From Clostridium thermobutyricum (GTDB lineage: Bacteria > Bacillota > Clostridia > Ch29), in contig JAENYX010000024.1 of NCBI GenBank assembly GCA_016841565.1, positions 1 to 40,683 on the forward strand: 40,683 nt of DNA, in the 5' to 3' direction. The notes beneath the pieces are model-generated. The model made no database searches, was not told where the DNA came from, and was given only the letters and a program-made list of their open reading frames with translations. The translations under genes were made by a program, and so were the position numbers. Below, one piece after another: positions 8,421 through 16,115 of this stretch (its first letter is position 1; each line of letters begins with the position of its first letter).

Positions 8421-9029
8421 ATGGTACGCCAGACATACTTTCTGCCTATTTTTGCCGTACTGCTTCTTATTACAGTTTCCTGCAGCAGCAGTATGAACGG
8501 CGATGCAGTAAAACTAGACCACCTGAAAACGCCGGAAAGACTGGAGGTTGAAAGCAAAGCGGTATTTGAAAAAACACAGCAATTAGGTCCACTGGGAATG
8601 GCAATGGCAGAACTGCAAAACAAAGCCCCCGACTTGACAGATGAGGAAAAGGCAGAGCTGGAAGATAAAAGGGGAAGCCTTAGGGAGAATTTACAGGAAA
8701 TAGAAAGTGCGAAAATAAAAATCACCGACATAGATGTGATCGGAGCAATTTTTGATAAGATCAGGGAAGCAACAGCCAGATACACTGAAGATATGGATGA
8801 TAGCACTTGGAAGGAATCAGAATACTTCAGAGTGGCCGCATATTATGACGGAGACGCCATCAGCCTTGCAACCCATGGCGGGGATAACCTGTATACCGTG
8901 TCGGACGGATATATTTTAAGCTTTTATGTATGTGAAGACGGCACGCTTATATTCTCCGACGGAGCCGCGGAACCCAAAGCCCTTACAATACAGTTTGACT
9001 ATGACTGGTTCCAGGAACTGGTTAATTAG
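8421..9029 (+). CDS. Lipoprotein of unknown function
   Basis: A 202-residue lipoprotein: signal peptide MVRQTYFLPIFAVLLLITVSC with Cys21, a charged helical region (about 45-95, LTDEEKAELEDKRGSLRENL) that may form a coiled coil, and a C-terminal region with a small beta domain (YRVAAYYDGDAIS-type strands ending FDYDWFQELVN). The ATG at 8421 is chosen for GAGGAG about 10 nt upstream. It is the third gene of a likely 7316-9029 unit. No recognised family. Confidence 0.65.
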   Translation: MVRQTYFLPIFAVLLLITVSCSSSMNGDAVKLDHLKTPERLEVESKAVFEKTQQLGPLGMAMAELQNKAPDLTDEEKAELEDKRGSLRENLQEIESAKIKITDIDVIGAIFDKIREATARYTEDMDDSTWKESEYFRVAAYYDGDAISLATHGGDNLYTVSDGYILSFYVCEDGTLIFSDGAAEPKALTIQFDYDWFQELVN

Positions 9030-9087
9030 AGCTTTGGCCTGAAGTAAGATGACCAGATTAGTAGTATTATGCAGAACTATCGTTTTT

Positions 9088-9148
9088 GTCATCCTGAGCG
9101 AAGCGAAGGATCTTGCGAAGCGAAGGATCTTGCGAAGCGAAGGATCTT
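9088..9148 (+). repeat. 17-bp tandem repeats of a palindromic element, left copy
   Basis: After GTCATCCTGA, the 17-mer GCGAAGCGAAGGATCTT occurs three times in perfect tandem (9098-9114, 9115-9131, 9132-9148). The same element is on the other side of the GIY-YIG gene (9485-9544), and a related palindrome is at 21454-21521. GTCATCCTGAGCGAAGCGAAGGATCT is a type of interspersed palindromic repeat I know from many bacterial genomes. Confidence 0.85.
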
Positions 9149-9162
9149 AGAGAGGTGATAGC

Positions 9163-9471
9163 TTGTATTTCGTGTATATGATGGCCAACTGGAACAATAA
9201 GGTTTTATATACAGGTGTCACCAATGATTTGGAACGTAGAATATATGAACATCAAAACAAATTGGTAAAAGATTTTACCTCAAAATATAATGTTACCAAG
9301 TTAGTATACTTTGAATGTACTCCAGATGTAATCTCAGCTATAGAAAGAGAAAAACAAATTAAAGGCTGGACAAGACAAAAGAAGAATGAACTTGCAGAAA
9401 GTATAAATCCGGAGTGGAAAGACTTATCGAGAGAAATTCAAAAGAAAGATTCCTCGTTTCACTCGGAATGA
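9163..9471 (+). CDS. Small GIY-YIG nuclease-domain protein
   Basis: A 102-residue protein with the GIY-YIG signature: FVYMM at the start (GIY equivalent), LYTGVTNDLERRIYEH (YIG equivalent with the conserved Arg), and REKQIKGWTRQKKNEL with the conserved Glu region. Such single-domain proteins resemble the UPF0213/YhbQ type; their DNA substrates are mostly unknown. The TTG start at 9163 follows GAGAGGTG by 6 nt. The final codons (KKDSSFHSE) and the stop are formed by the flanking palindromic repeat, and a repeat array precedes the gene by 15 nt, so gene and repeat may have moved together. Confidence 0.85.
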   Translation: MYFVYMMANWNNKVLYTGVTNDLERRIYEHQNKLVKDFTSKYNVTKLVYFECTPDVISAIEREKQIKGWTRQKKNELAESINPEWKDLSREIQKKDSSFHSE

Positions 9472-9544
9472 CAACTTTGCCGTTGTCATCCTGAGCGAAG
9501 CAAAGAATCTTGCGAAGCGAAGGATCTTGCGAAGCGAAGGATCT
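9448..9544. repeat. Palindromic repeat element, right copy
   Basis: The arm 9448-9474 (reads inward as a Cys-free tail of the GIY-YIG gene) is an imperfect inverted repeat of 9485-9511, with a 10-nt loop. The right arm continues as tandem 17-mers: GCGAAGCAAAGAATCTT, GCGAAGCGAAGGATCTT and GCGAAGCGAAGGATCT. Same element as 9088-9148. Confidence 0.8.
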
Positions 9545-9623
9545 ATGCTACGCATTCTTCTTATTTCATGACAGTACAGAATTAAACATATATGAAAAAA
9601 ATATTGTTTGAAAGGAGGAGACA

Positions 9624-10073
9624 ATGGATAAAAACAATTGGGATATCGGCCTGCGGTTAAAGCTTTTTTTCTCTACGTTCCTGATGCTATTGGCTTTTTA
9701 TATTATCCTGCTAATTATCATACCCGGGAATAATTTTGATTTCCAGCACGATATAGACTGGAAATTCTTAATAATATTATCCGTTATATTTGGTTTTTTC
9801 GGTGCCAACAGGTATAAGAAAATCAAAATTGAAATACCTATAGTCGATAAAGCCGGTTTTGAAGCGCTTCTAAGAGACTGCGTACAGTATACCAGGCTAA
9901 AAATTATAAGCCAGGACAATGATGTTTTCCTGTTAAAACCAAAGCTTGGCTGGACGGAGTTATGGTTATTGAATGAAAAAGTCACTGTAACTGTAGAGGA
10001 AAATCAAGCGATAATAATAGGTCCCGGTATTTATGTGGAACAATTAAAAATAATGTTAAATGCTTTCTTATAA
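9624..10073 (+). CDS. Two-helix membrane protein with small cytoplasmic domain
   Basis: A 149-residue protein with membrane helices at about 14-33 and 47-61 and a C-terminal cytoplasmic domain. The stretch TRLKIISQDNDVFLLKPKLG, followed by VTVTVEENQAIIIGPGIYVEQL, lines up with GRWKVLKDGEGAFVLRPRFG and VFVRFSDGTTRIEGCKYYVDRL in the DUF5050-like protein at 4213. The two therefore seem to share a domain. AGGAGGAG is 5 nt before the ATG. Function unknown. Confidence 0.65.
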   Translation: MDKNNWDIGLRLKLFFSTFLMLLAFYIILLIIIPGNNFDFQHDIDWKFLIILSVIFGFFGANRYKKIKIEIPIVDKAGFEALLRDCVQYTRLKIISQDNDVFLLKPKLGWTELWLLNEKVTVTVEENQAIIIGPGIYVEQLKIMLNAFL

Positions 10074-10130
10074 CATAATAATCCATAGATTCTCTTAGAT
10101 ATCGCTAGCCATTAATTAGGAGGGTATGGT

Positions 10131-10616
10131 TTGAATAATGCGGAAACGAAAGAATTTATTGAAAACCGGAGTATCTCCGACCCAATCAAACGGTTTATCG
10201 CATATCTTATAGACTCTATTCCAATTCTGGCCATTGTTTTTTGTATTGCATATTTTTCAGGATTTAAGGAAGTTCTCCGGCAGTTTTTGTCCGAAAGGCC
10301 CTTTGTTTATACTGACGATTATATAATTGGGAAAAACCATATACAAAATATTTCGTTCCTATTATACTGCATATATGCTTCTGTCATGGAATGTACAAGT
10401 CACCAGGGAACATTCGGCAAGAAGATTATGGGTATAAAGGTTGTAGGACTTGACGGGGAAAAACTAAGTCCCATAGACTCGGTTAAACGAAATATGTTCA
10501 AGCCTATTTCCTATTTACCATATTCACTGGGTTTCATATGGGCGTTATTTGATAAAAACTACAGGGCATGGCATGACTATTTTGCAAAAGCAGTTGTTGT
10601 AGATAGAGAAAGGTGA
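10131..10616 (+). CDS. RDD family membrane protein
   Basis: A 161-residue protein with the RDD-family layout: an N-terminal Arg and Asp in the first helix (RFIAYLIDSIPILAIVF), a second helix pair (FLLYCIYASVMECTSHQGTFGKKIMGIKV) and the closing WALFDKNYRAWHDYFAKAVVV. In this family the TSHQGTFGKKIMGI segment is highly conserved. Transport or envelope roles have been proposed for RDD proteins; the substrate here is unknown. The TTG start has AGGAGGG 7 nt upstream. Confidence 0.8.
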   Translation: MNNAETKEFIENRSISDPIKRFIAYLIDSIPILAIVFCIAYFSGFKEVLRQFLSERPFVYTDDYIIGKNHIQNISFLLYCIYASVMECTSHQGTFGKKIMGIKVVGLDGEKLSPIDSVKRNMFKPISYLPYSLGFIWALFDKNYRAWHDYFAKAVVVDRER

Positions 10617-10651
10617 ATGGGCTGAAGTTTAGTATGCTGTGGCGGGAGTAA

Positions 10652-10708
10652 TTTTATGGAAGCAAAGTATATGACTACGCTGAAAAAATGGTGGGAACGG
10701 AACAATAA
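10652..10708 (+). pseudogene. C-terminal stub related to the membrane protein at 7720
   Basis: The frame ending at TAA 10706-10708 reads SKVYDYAEKMVGTEQ, against RRVFEYAEKMIEER at the end of the protein at 7720-8328, and the DNA GACTACGCTGAAAAAATG parallels GAGTACGCCGAAAAAATG. Nothing else of the gene remains upstream. It fits the pattern of duplicated and decayed island genes; short, so moderate doubt. Confidence 0.35.
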
Positions 10709-10800
10709 TGCCAAGGCCTTGGGGACGTCAGAAATAAGCTTACATACTTTCCCCTCTTATTAACCTATACTAGACTTAAGAAATTTGAGGGAGGGATACA

Positions 10801-11136
10801 ATGAACAGCTTAATGAAAAATATTGAATTCTCAAAGGTGCTGTACCTGAAAGACCTGATATCCTATCAGGAAGGCCAGGTCATCAGCAGGACCATCGCCC
10901 AGATACCCACCGCCAGCATTACGCTGTTTTCGCTGGACAAGGGAGAGGGTATCAGCACCCACACAACCGCCGGGGACGCCATGGTTCAGGTGCTGGACGG
11001 TGTTGCAGAAATCACCATAGGCGGTGATGTTTTTACAGTCAAAGCAGGTGAGACTATAATAATGCCTTCGGATATTCCCCATGGGCTTGAAGCCCGCGAA
11101 AGATTCAAAATGCTTTTAACCGTAATAAAGCGATAA
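10801..11136 (+). CDS. Cupin domain protein
   Basis: A 111-residue single-domain cupin. Motif 1 region: GEGISTHTTAGDAMVQVLDG; motif 2 region: GETIIMPSDIPHGLEA. The metal-binding His set is partly kept (His in STHT, His in PHGL), as in small conserved-barrel cupins of anaerobes that may bind metal or a small ligand. AGGGAGGG lies 7 nt before the ATG, and a strong terminator follows, so it is probably a single-gene unit. The ligand cannot be told from sequence. Confidence 0.85.
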   Translation: MNSLMKNIEFSKVLYLKDLISYQEGQVISRTIAQIPTASITLFSLDKGEGISTHTTAGDAMVQVLDGVAEITIGGDVFTVKAGETIIMPSDIPHGLEARERFKMLLTVIKR

Positions 11137-11145
11137 AGTGTAACG

Positions 11146-11167
11146 GGCAGCCCTGCTGCCTTTTTTT
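11146..11167 (+). terminator. Rho-independent terminator after the cupin gene
   Basis: GGCAGC-CCT-GCTGCC, a perfect 6-bp GC-rich stem with a 3-nt loop, followed directly by seven T residues. Confidence 0.9.
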
Positions 11168-11287
11168 ATTTGAGCCATATTATAATAATCAAAAAAATCC
11201 ACATTTATCTGTAATGAATTCCAAGCTAATGTTACTAAATAAATGGTTATATAAAATTGCCGGGATTTACCCGAGGAGGAAAGGTTA

Positions 11288-11713
11288 ATGGTTATTCTAC
11301 GCAACAAAAAAACACAGACTGAAGCTTTATACCCATTACATATTAAAACAATATACAATTTTTCTTACCGGCTGTCGGGAAACGAGGAAATTGCCGGGAT
11401 ATTAACCGAAAAAATATTTCTGGACTATCGTTTTAAACAAAAAGATAAATTCCAATTATTGAAACAGACCTGGGAGGACTTTTTAAAATATTACGGATGC
11501 ATTGATTTAAAGTGCCAAGACACAATTCAGAAAATTCTGCTTTCACTGCCGCCCAAGCTCCGCTGCGCTGTTATTCTCCGCGATATAATGGATTGTTCCT
11601 ATCAGCAGATTTCTATTGTTTTGAATCAATCCGATTATGAAGCAGCCGAGCTTGTTTCCAGAGGAAGAGAACAATTCGCAAGATTATATAAAAAATCGAA
11701 TACTTGCGTATAA
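11288..11713 (+). CDS. Short sigma-70-like protein
   Basis: A 141-residue protein resembling a diverged ECF-type sigma factor. The region 2-like part is IYNFSYRLSGNEEIAGILTEKIFLDYRF and the region 4-like part is ILLSLPPKLRCAVILRDIMDCSYQQISIVLN, where a helix-turn-helix is expected. The usual promoter-melting residues of region 2 are not obvious, so it may be degenerate or bind a partner. GAGGAGGAAAGG is just upstream of the ATG. It precedes the ECF sigma/anti-sigma pair by 52 nt. Confidence 0.6.
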   Translation: MVILRNKKTQTEALYPLHIKTIYNFSYRLSGNEEIAGILTEKIFLDYRFKQKDKFQLLKQTWEDFLKYYGCIDLKCQDTIQKILLSLPPKLRCAVILRDIMDCSYQQISIVLNQSDYEAAELVSRGREQFARLYKKSNTCV

Positions 11714-11765
11714 ACTCACAGGATTTGGCTTCCCTTTGCCGAAATTAATAAGTTGGAGGGAAGCC

Positions 11766-12284
11766 ATGGAAAGGATAAAAGAGCTTTATGAACTCAATAG
11801 AGAAGCCGTATTTGGCTATTTTTTGCGGATGACCGGCAATTGGGAAGATGCGGTGGAACTAACCCAGGAGACCTTTTATCGGGCCTGTTTGTCCCTCTAC
11901 CGGTTCAAGGGGAAGTCGTCCCTTAAGACCTGGCTTTTTTCCATAGCGCGAAATGTTTACCTTAATTCTATCCGTGAAAAAGGAAAACGCAGGGCAGTGA
12001 TACGGGAAGGGCCTTTACTTGGTAATGAATCTGCGTCGGGGACGCCGGATCTGCCGATGGAGCTGCTGCTCTTAAAGGAAGACCGGGAAAGAGTACGCAA
12101 AGGACTGGCCAAGCTCCCCGAAAGGGCCAGAACAATAATTATACTCAAAGAATATCAAGAGCTATCCTATGAAGAAATTGCCGAAATTTTCGGGCAGACA
12201 GTCAACTGGGCACGGGTAACCTTTTTCCGGGCCCGGAAACAACTGGGGCAGGTTTGCCGTGAACAGGAGGATGATGGTAAATGA
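11766..12284 (+). CDS. ECF-family RNA polymerase sigma factor
   Basis: A 172-residue sigma factor. Region 2 is visible in ELNREAVFGYFLRMTGNWEDAVELTQETFYRA and FKGKSSLKTWLFSIARNVYL; region 4 in LAKLPERARTIIILKEYQELSYEEIAEIFGQTVNWARVTFFRARKQL. The start at 11766 follows GGAGGGAAG closely; an in-frame reading frame runs further upstream but has no ribosome binding site. It overlaps the anti-sigma gene by 4 nt (ATGA), the classic sign of a cotranslated, cognate pair. The stress signal is unknown. Confidence 0.9.
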   Translation: MERIKELYELNREAVFGYFLRMTGNWEDAVELTQETFYRACLSLYRFKGKSSLKTWLFSIARNVYLNSIREKGKRRAVIREGPLLGNESASGTPDLPMELLLLKEDRERVRKGLAKLPERARTIIILKEYQELSYEEIAEIFGQTVNWARVTFFRARKQLGQVCREQEDDGK

Positions 12285-13780
12285 AATTAAAAGAATGTAG
12301 TCTTATCCAGGAGCTATTACCCCTGTACGCCGAAAACTTACTCAGCCAGGAAACGACTCAGTATGTTAAAGAGCACCTGACCGGTTGTAAAAGCTGTACC
12401 CGGGACTGGGAGAGCTTTACCTGCCCACTGCCGGATCCGGCACCTATGGAAGGCTTGACCCCGGCAAGGAATAATGACAATAAATTTTTGGTGAAGTTAA
12501 GAAGAGGAATGACAGCGACAGTATTAATATTAATTATAAGCGGGGCTGGGCTGGCCTATGCCTCCTACACCGCCGGAAAGCACGTGGGAATGAACCACCC
12601 CGATTACCGCTTTGCGCAGGAACTGGGCCTTTTCACCGAAATCAACCAGACCAAATCAGCAGACGGTATTAATATAACCTTGGAAAAGGCACTGTTTGAC
12701 GGTACGCGCAGCGTATTATTCTTAAGCCTTTCGCATTCTTCCAAGGCAATACCCCGGGCCAATCTGCTTGATCAAACCGGGCATGAATACCTGCATAAAG
12801 GCTCCAGAGGCTGGCAGGGCAGATACTTTATGCTGGAGTTTGAACCAATAGGACTGGATACCCAGCAGGTAACCGTATCTTTGGCCTTAGAAGAAACGGA
12901 AGAGGAAGAAACAGAATTCACCTTCCCGGTGGATGTGGTTAAAACCGTCCAGCACACTAAGATTATTTACCCAAATTTAAAAAAAGAGCTTTCCGGGCTT
13001 AAAATCACCCTGGAAAAGTCGGTTTTAGGGGTAAGTGAATCCGAGTTCAAGGTGTATTTTGACTGGCCGGTGGACGGCTCGGTGGCCGGCCTCGGTATAG
13101 GCAGAGGCGGTGCTTACTTCCCCACCTCGGTGACCAAAGTGCCGGATACACCGCCGCCTCCGGGCATGAGTGCTCCCCCTCCCGGCGGGTTGATGTCAAG
13201 CTATGCAGCTAATTACGGTATAAACTACCGCCCGGGGGATCCGCCCACAGACCGGCCGGCCCTTTATGATATGACTTCAAGACAGGAAGTGGATGTACAG
13301 GGAGCAGAATATGCAACAACCCAATTCCCCTGCCAGGTGGAAGCCGCATTGAAGTTTGCCCCGGTAAAACAGGAAACCGAGCAGCTGGAACTGCTCCTAC
13401 CGCCAGTTTTTCTATATGAAAGGGTGGAAAATTCGCCTGACATTAGCCTGGATTTTGGAGAAGGGAATGAACTTAGCCTTGATGAAAAAATTCCGTTCCC
13501 CAACGGCCGGGTCATTATAGAAAAGGCATGGCTGGAAGACAATCAATTACACCTTAGCTATAGAACGGAATCCTCCGTCCGACCGGATACCATGCTGCCC
13601 CATTTTGAACTGACCGATGCCGATAAAGCAAAGCAGGGGCGGATGCGTTTTGACGCAAGAGACCCTCAGACAGTAAGTTTCTCAATGTTTGACCAAGGCA
13701 CAAAGGAGTTCTATGTAAAGCTTGACAGCATAGGACGGCTGCTGCCACGGGAAAAATTCACCCTGGACCTTCAGGAGTAG
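12281..13780 (+). CDS. Membrane-anchored anti-sigma factor with DUF4179-type sensor region
   Basis: A 499-residue protein: an N-terminal zinc-finger anti-sigma module (CSLIQELLPLYAENL, then HLTGCKSC), one membrane helix at about 77-96 and a long extracytoplasmic part. The latter holds DUF4179-like (GINITLEKALFDGTRSVLFL) and DUF5643-like (NGRVIIEKAWLEDNQLHLSY) segments and a Pro-rich loop (TPPPPGMSAPPPGG). It should hold the ECF sigma factor at the membrane until released. The 4-nt overlap with the sigma gene supports the pairing. Confidence 0.85.
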   Translation: MKLKECSLIQELLPLYAENLLSQETTQYVKEHLTGCKSCTRDWESFTCPLPDPAPMEGLTPARNNDNKFLVKLRRGMTATVLILIISGAGLAYASYTAGKHVGMNHPDYRFAQELGLFTEINQTKSADGINITLEKALFDGTRSVLFLSLSHSSKAIPRANLLDQTGHEYLHKGSRGWQGRYFMLEFEPIGLDTQQVTVSLALEETEEEETEFTFPVDVVKTVQHTKIIYPNLKKELSGLKITLEKSVLGVSESEFKVYFDWPVDGSVAGLGIGRGGAYFPTSVTKVPDTPPPPGMSAPPPGGLMSSYAANYGINYRPGDPPTDRPALYDMTSRQEVDVQGAEYATTQFPCQVEAALKFAPVKQETEQLELLLPPVFLYERVENSPDISLDFGEGNELSLDEKIPFPNGRVIIEKAWLEDNQLHLSYRTESSVRPDTMLPHFELTDADKAKQGRMRFDARDPQTVSFSMFDQGTKEFYVKLDSIGRLLPREKFTLDLQE

Positions 13781-13826
13781 AAGCTTACAGTCGCACTGTT
13801 GATGATTTGAGACAAGGAGGAGTATT

Positions 13827-14567
13827 ATGCCCTTTGATATATGTGATACCGCCGGCAACCATATTGGAGTTATATACCGTTCATTTCCCGGGCATAATGA
13901 TATATTTTTAATTGCACTTACAGAGCTTGGAGCAGATGACTTGATAACAGATATCTCCGGGATTGAAACCCACGTTGCTGCCGTATTGGACTGCAAAAAC
14001 ATGCTGGGAAAGGTTAACAGGGATAAACTCAACGATACCCTGGAAGCAAAACTGCGGGAAGACTTTTCACATACAGGAATAACCGACAAGACCGATTTTT
14101 TGAAATATATGTCTCTTAAGAATGCTTATGTCAGAGGTTACCAACCTATAGAAAAAGTAATAAAGGCGGATATCAGCGCCTCCAAAATTAATGGCTATCT
14201 GTTATTTGATATCAATAAGCTAAAGCTCAGAAACGGCAAGGTTTATCTTGACACCAAAACCGACTATATGAGCCATGAAACAATTGGTTACGGACCACCG
14301 GTGTTTGCCAAAATAATTGATTATCCGGTGCTATATACAGATATAATGGGAACCGCCGAAGGATTCTTTTGGGGTGCCAATCTGTCCGATTTTGGAGGAA
14401 GAAACCACGCCCATACAACGGCTATGAAACTGCTATCCGGAAACTGCGAAAAGGAGCTTGAACTGCCTGTATATATACACGCCAGGAAGGGAATGAACAT
14501 CCAATTGTACATGGAGGGCGGAAAGATAAGCAGAGTTTTCTGCGATGGGGTAGTCTATAGATTTTAA
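13827..14567 (+). CDS. Hypothetical cytoplasmic protein
   Basis: A 246-residue soluble protein with no signal peptide or membrane helix. It begins MPFDICDTAGNHIGVIYRS and has an alpha/beta composition with Gly-rich turns (GFFWGANLSDFGGRNHAHTT). I do not recognise a family. AAGGAGGAG precedes the ATG by 6 nt. It lies 46 nt after the anti-sigma gene and might be part of its regulon or operon, but nothing in the sequence proves this. Confidence 0.6.
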   Translation: MPFDICDTAGNHIGVIYRSFPGHNDIFLIALTELGADDLITDISGIETHVAAVLDCKNMLGKVNRDKLNDTLEAKLREDFSHTGITDKTDFLKYMSLKNAYVRGYQPIEKVIKADISASKINGYLLFDINKLKLRNGKVYLDTKTDYMSHETIGYGPPVFAKIIDYPVLYTDIMGTAEGFFWGANLSDFGGRNHAHTTAMKLLSGNCEKELELPVYIHARKGMNIQLYMEGGKISRVFCDGVVYRF

Positions 14568-14734
14568 AATGAGCGTTTTGCATCATGATCCAAAAGCGAA
14601 GGTGCATTCCTGCCGCATGCCGGCTGTCACCCAAGCTCACATACACTGTTTTCCGTACCATTGTTTTTCATTAATATATGATGTAAAATCATAGTTGACA
14701 TAAACAGTATTATTTGCATACCGGAGGGCCGACC

Positions 14735-16114
14735 ATGAGGAAAATAATAATTGTTATTTTGATTGCCGCCATTATCTGCACCGGTTTTATCGCAGCCCGT
14801 AGGTTTCTTAGCCAGGCGGGAGAGATTTTAAATGTTACCCGGTTCAACTGGTACGAATCCAAAACCTATAGTGAAATAGAAAACGGAAACAAATTTGCGC
14901 AGGAGCGGCTGAGTAAGAAATACCATGTATTTGTGAACGGTATACTCGTTGATATAGGCTATGACTGGGATGGGATTGTTTATGTACCCATAAGGAGTAT
15001 CAGCGACAGCCTCAACTGGACGGTGGACTGGCTTCCCGATTTGGGAGTAATACAACTTGTAAAGGATGATCAGGAGGCCTATGTGGACATAGTAAACTTT
15101 TTCGGAAAAGGCTATGTACCACTGGACAGGCTTGAAGACCTGCTGGGCCTTGAAACGGTACGGGTCCACGGGGGAAACATAGACATAATAACCGGTGACG
15201 GTGAACAGCACTCCATGGGCCTCAGGCAGCTGGACAGGTTCAGCTTTTATATAAACGGTATGAAAATGACCGATAATGCCATTGCATACCAGGGACGAAA
15301 ATTTGTACCCAGCCGGATTTTTGCATTGTCCTTCGGAAGGGTGTTCAGATACGATGCTGTTAATGGATATTCATATATAGACGACAGTAAGATAGACACA
15401 ATATTTGTTAACGGCCAAGCCTATTCCACCCTTGAGCACCTTAAAGAAAATATTGATACCGCCGGAGCAGGTTTCGAGTTCAGGGAATTCGTCCTCGACA
15501 CCGGGCAACTTCCGCCGGTTATCGACAAAGGCCCGGAGAAGAAGGTTGTAGCCCTTACATTTGATGATTATCTCGGAGACAAGGTATACCCCCTTTTGGA
15601 CGTGCTGGATAAGTGTGATGTCAAGGCCACGTTTTTTGTGATTGGCAACAGTATAGAAAACAATGCCCATGTCCTCAGGGAGCTTATAAAACGCGGACAC
15701 GAGGCAGCCAACCATACATGGGACCACTATAACAACCACACCCTTACCGACGACGAAGTGAGAACCCAGTTAATATCCACCCGTCTGGTCATTGAAAAAT
15801 ACGGCGGCAAAAGTGCACCCTTTTTCAGGCCTCCGGGCGGTTACTATAACGACAATATGGTCAGGATGGCACAGGACGCGGGACTGCAAACGGTGTTATG
15901 GTCACTTAATTCCACCGATGCAGACACCCGAAACAATGCAGGTGATATAAGAAGGGTAGTGACACAATGGATGCATCCCGGAGCCATAGTAACCATGCAT
16001 ACCGGCAGGGACGCTACAATAGACGCACTGCCTGGAATTGTAGAAAACTTAAGAGGTAAGGGATACCGGTTTGTGACAATTTCTGAGATGATAGATATGC
16101 AGGGAGGTGAATAG
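14735..16114 (+). CDS. Polysaccharide deacetylase with copper-amine-oxidase-N-like domains
   Basis: A 459-residue exported or membrane-anchored protein: N-terminal hydrophobic segment, two copper-amine-oxidase-N-like domains (YHVFVNGILVDIG ... VYVPIRSISDSLNW; FYINGMKMTDNAIAYQGRKF), then a NodB domain. NodB motifs: TFDDYLGDK (about residue 272, metal Asp), NHTWDHYNNH (metal His pair), RPPGGYY. The family removes N-acetyl groups from peptidoglycan or other glycans at the cell surface. The ATG follows GGAGGG by 7 nt. The next lipoprotein gene starts 1 nt after the stop. Confidence 0.88.
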   Translation: MRKIIIVILIAAIICTGFIAARRFLSQAGEILNVTRFNWYESKTYSEIENGNKFAQERLSKKYHVFVNGILVDIGYDWDGIVYVPIRSISDSLNWTVDWLPDLGVIQLVKDDQEAYVDIVNFFGKGYVPLDRLEDLLGLETVRVHGGNIDIITGDGEQHSMGLRQLDRFSFYINGMKMTDNAIAYQGRKFVPSRIFALSFGRVFRYDAVNGYSYIDDSKIDTIFVNGQAYSTLEHLKENIDTAGAGFEFREFVLDTGQLPPVIDKGPEKKVVALTFDDYLGDKVYPLLDVLDKCDVKATFFVIGNSIENNAHVLRELIKRGHEAANHTWDHYNNHTLTDDEVRTQLISTRLVIEKYGGKSAPFFRPPGGYYNDNMVRMAQDAGLQTVLWSLNSTDADTRNNAGDIRRVVTQWMHPGAIVTMHTGRDATIDALPGIVENLRGKGYRFVTISEMIDMQGGE

Positions 16115-16115
16115 A

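Noticed and set aside
9088..9148. Possible CRISPR array because of regular repeats
   Set aside because: The 17-mers are directly adjacent with no spacers, and no cas genes are nearby.
10656..10762. A 35-codon reading frame starting at ATG 10656
   Set aside because: Ribosome binding site is weak, and another frame in the same place matches the end of the protein at 7720, so a stub is the better explanation.
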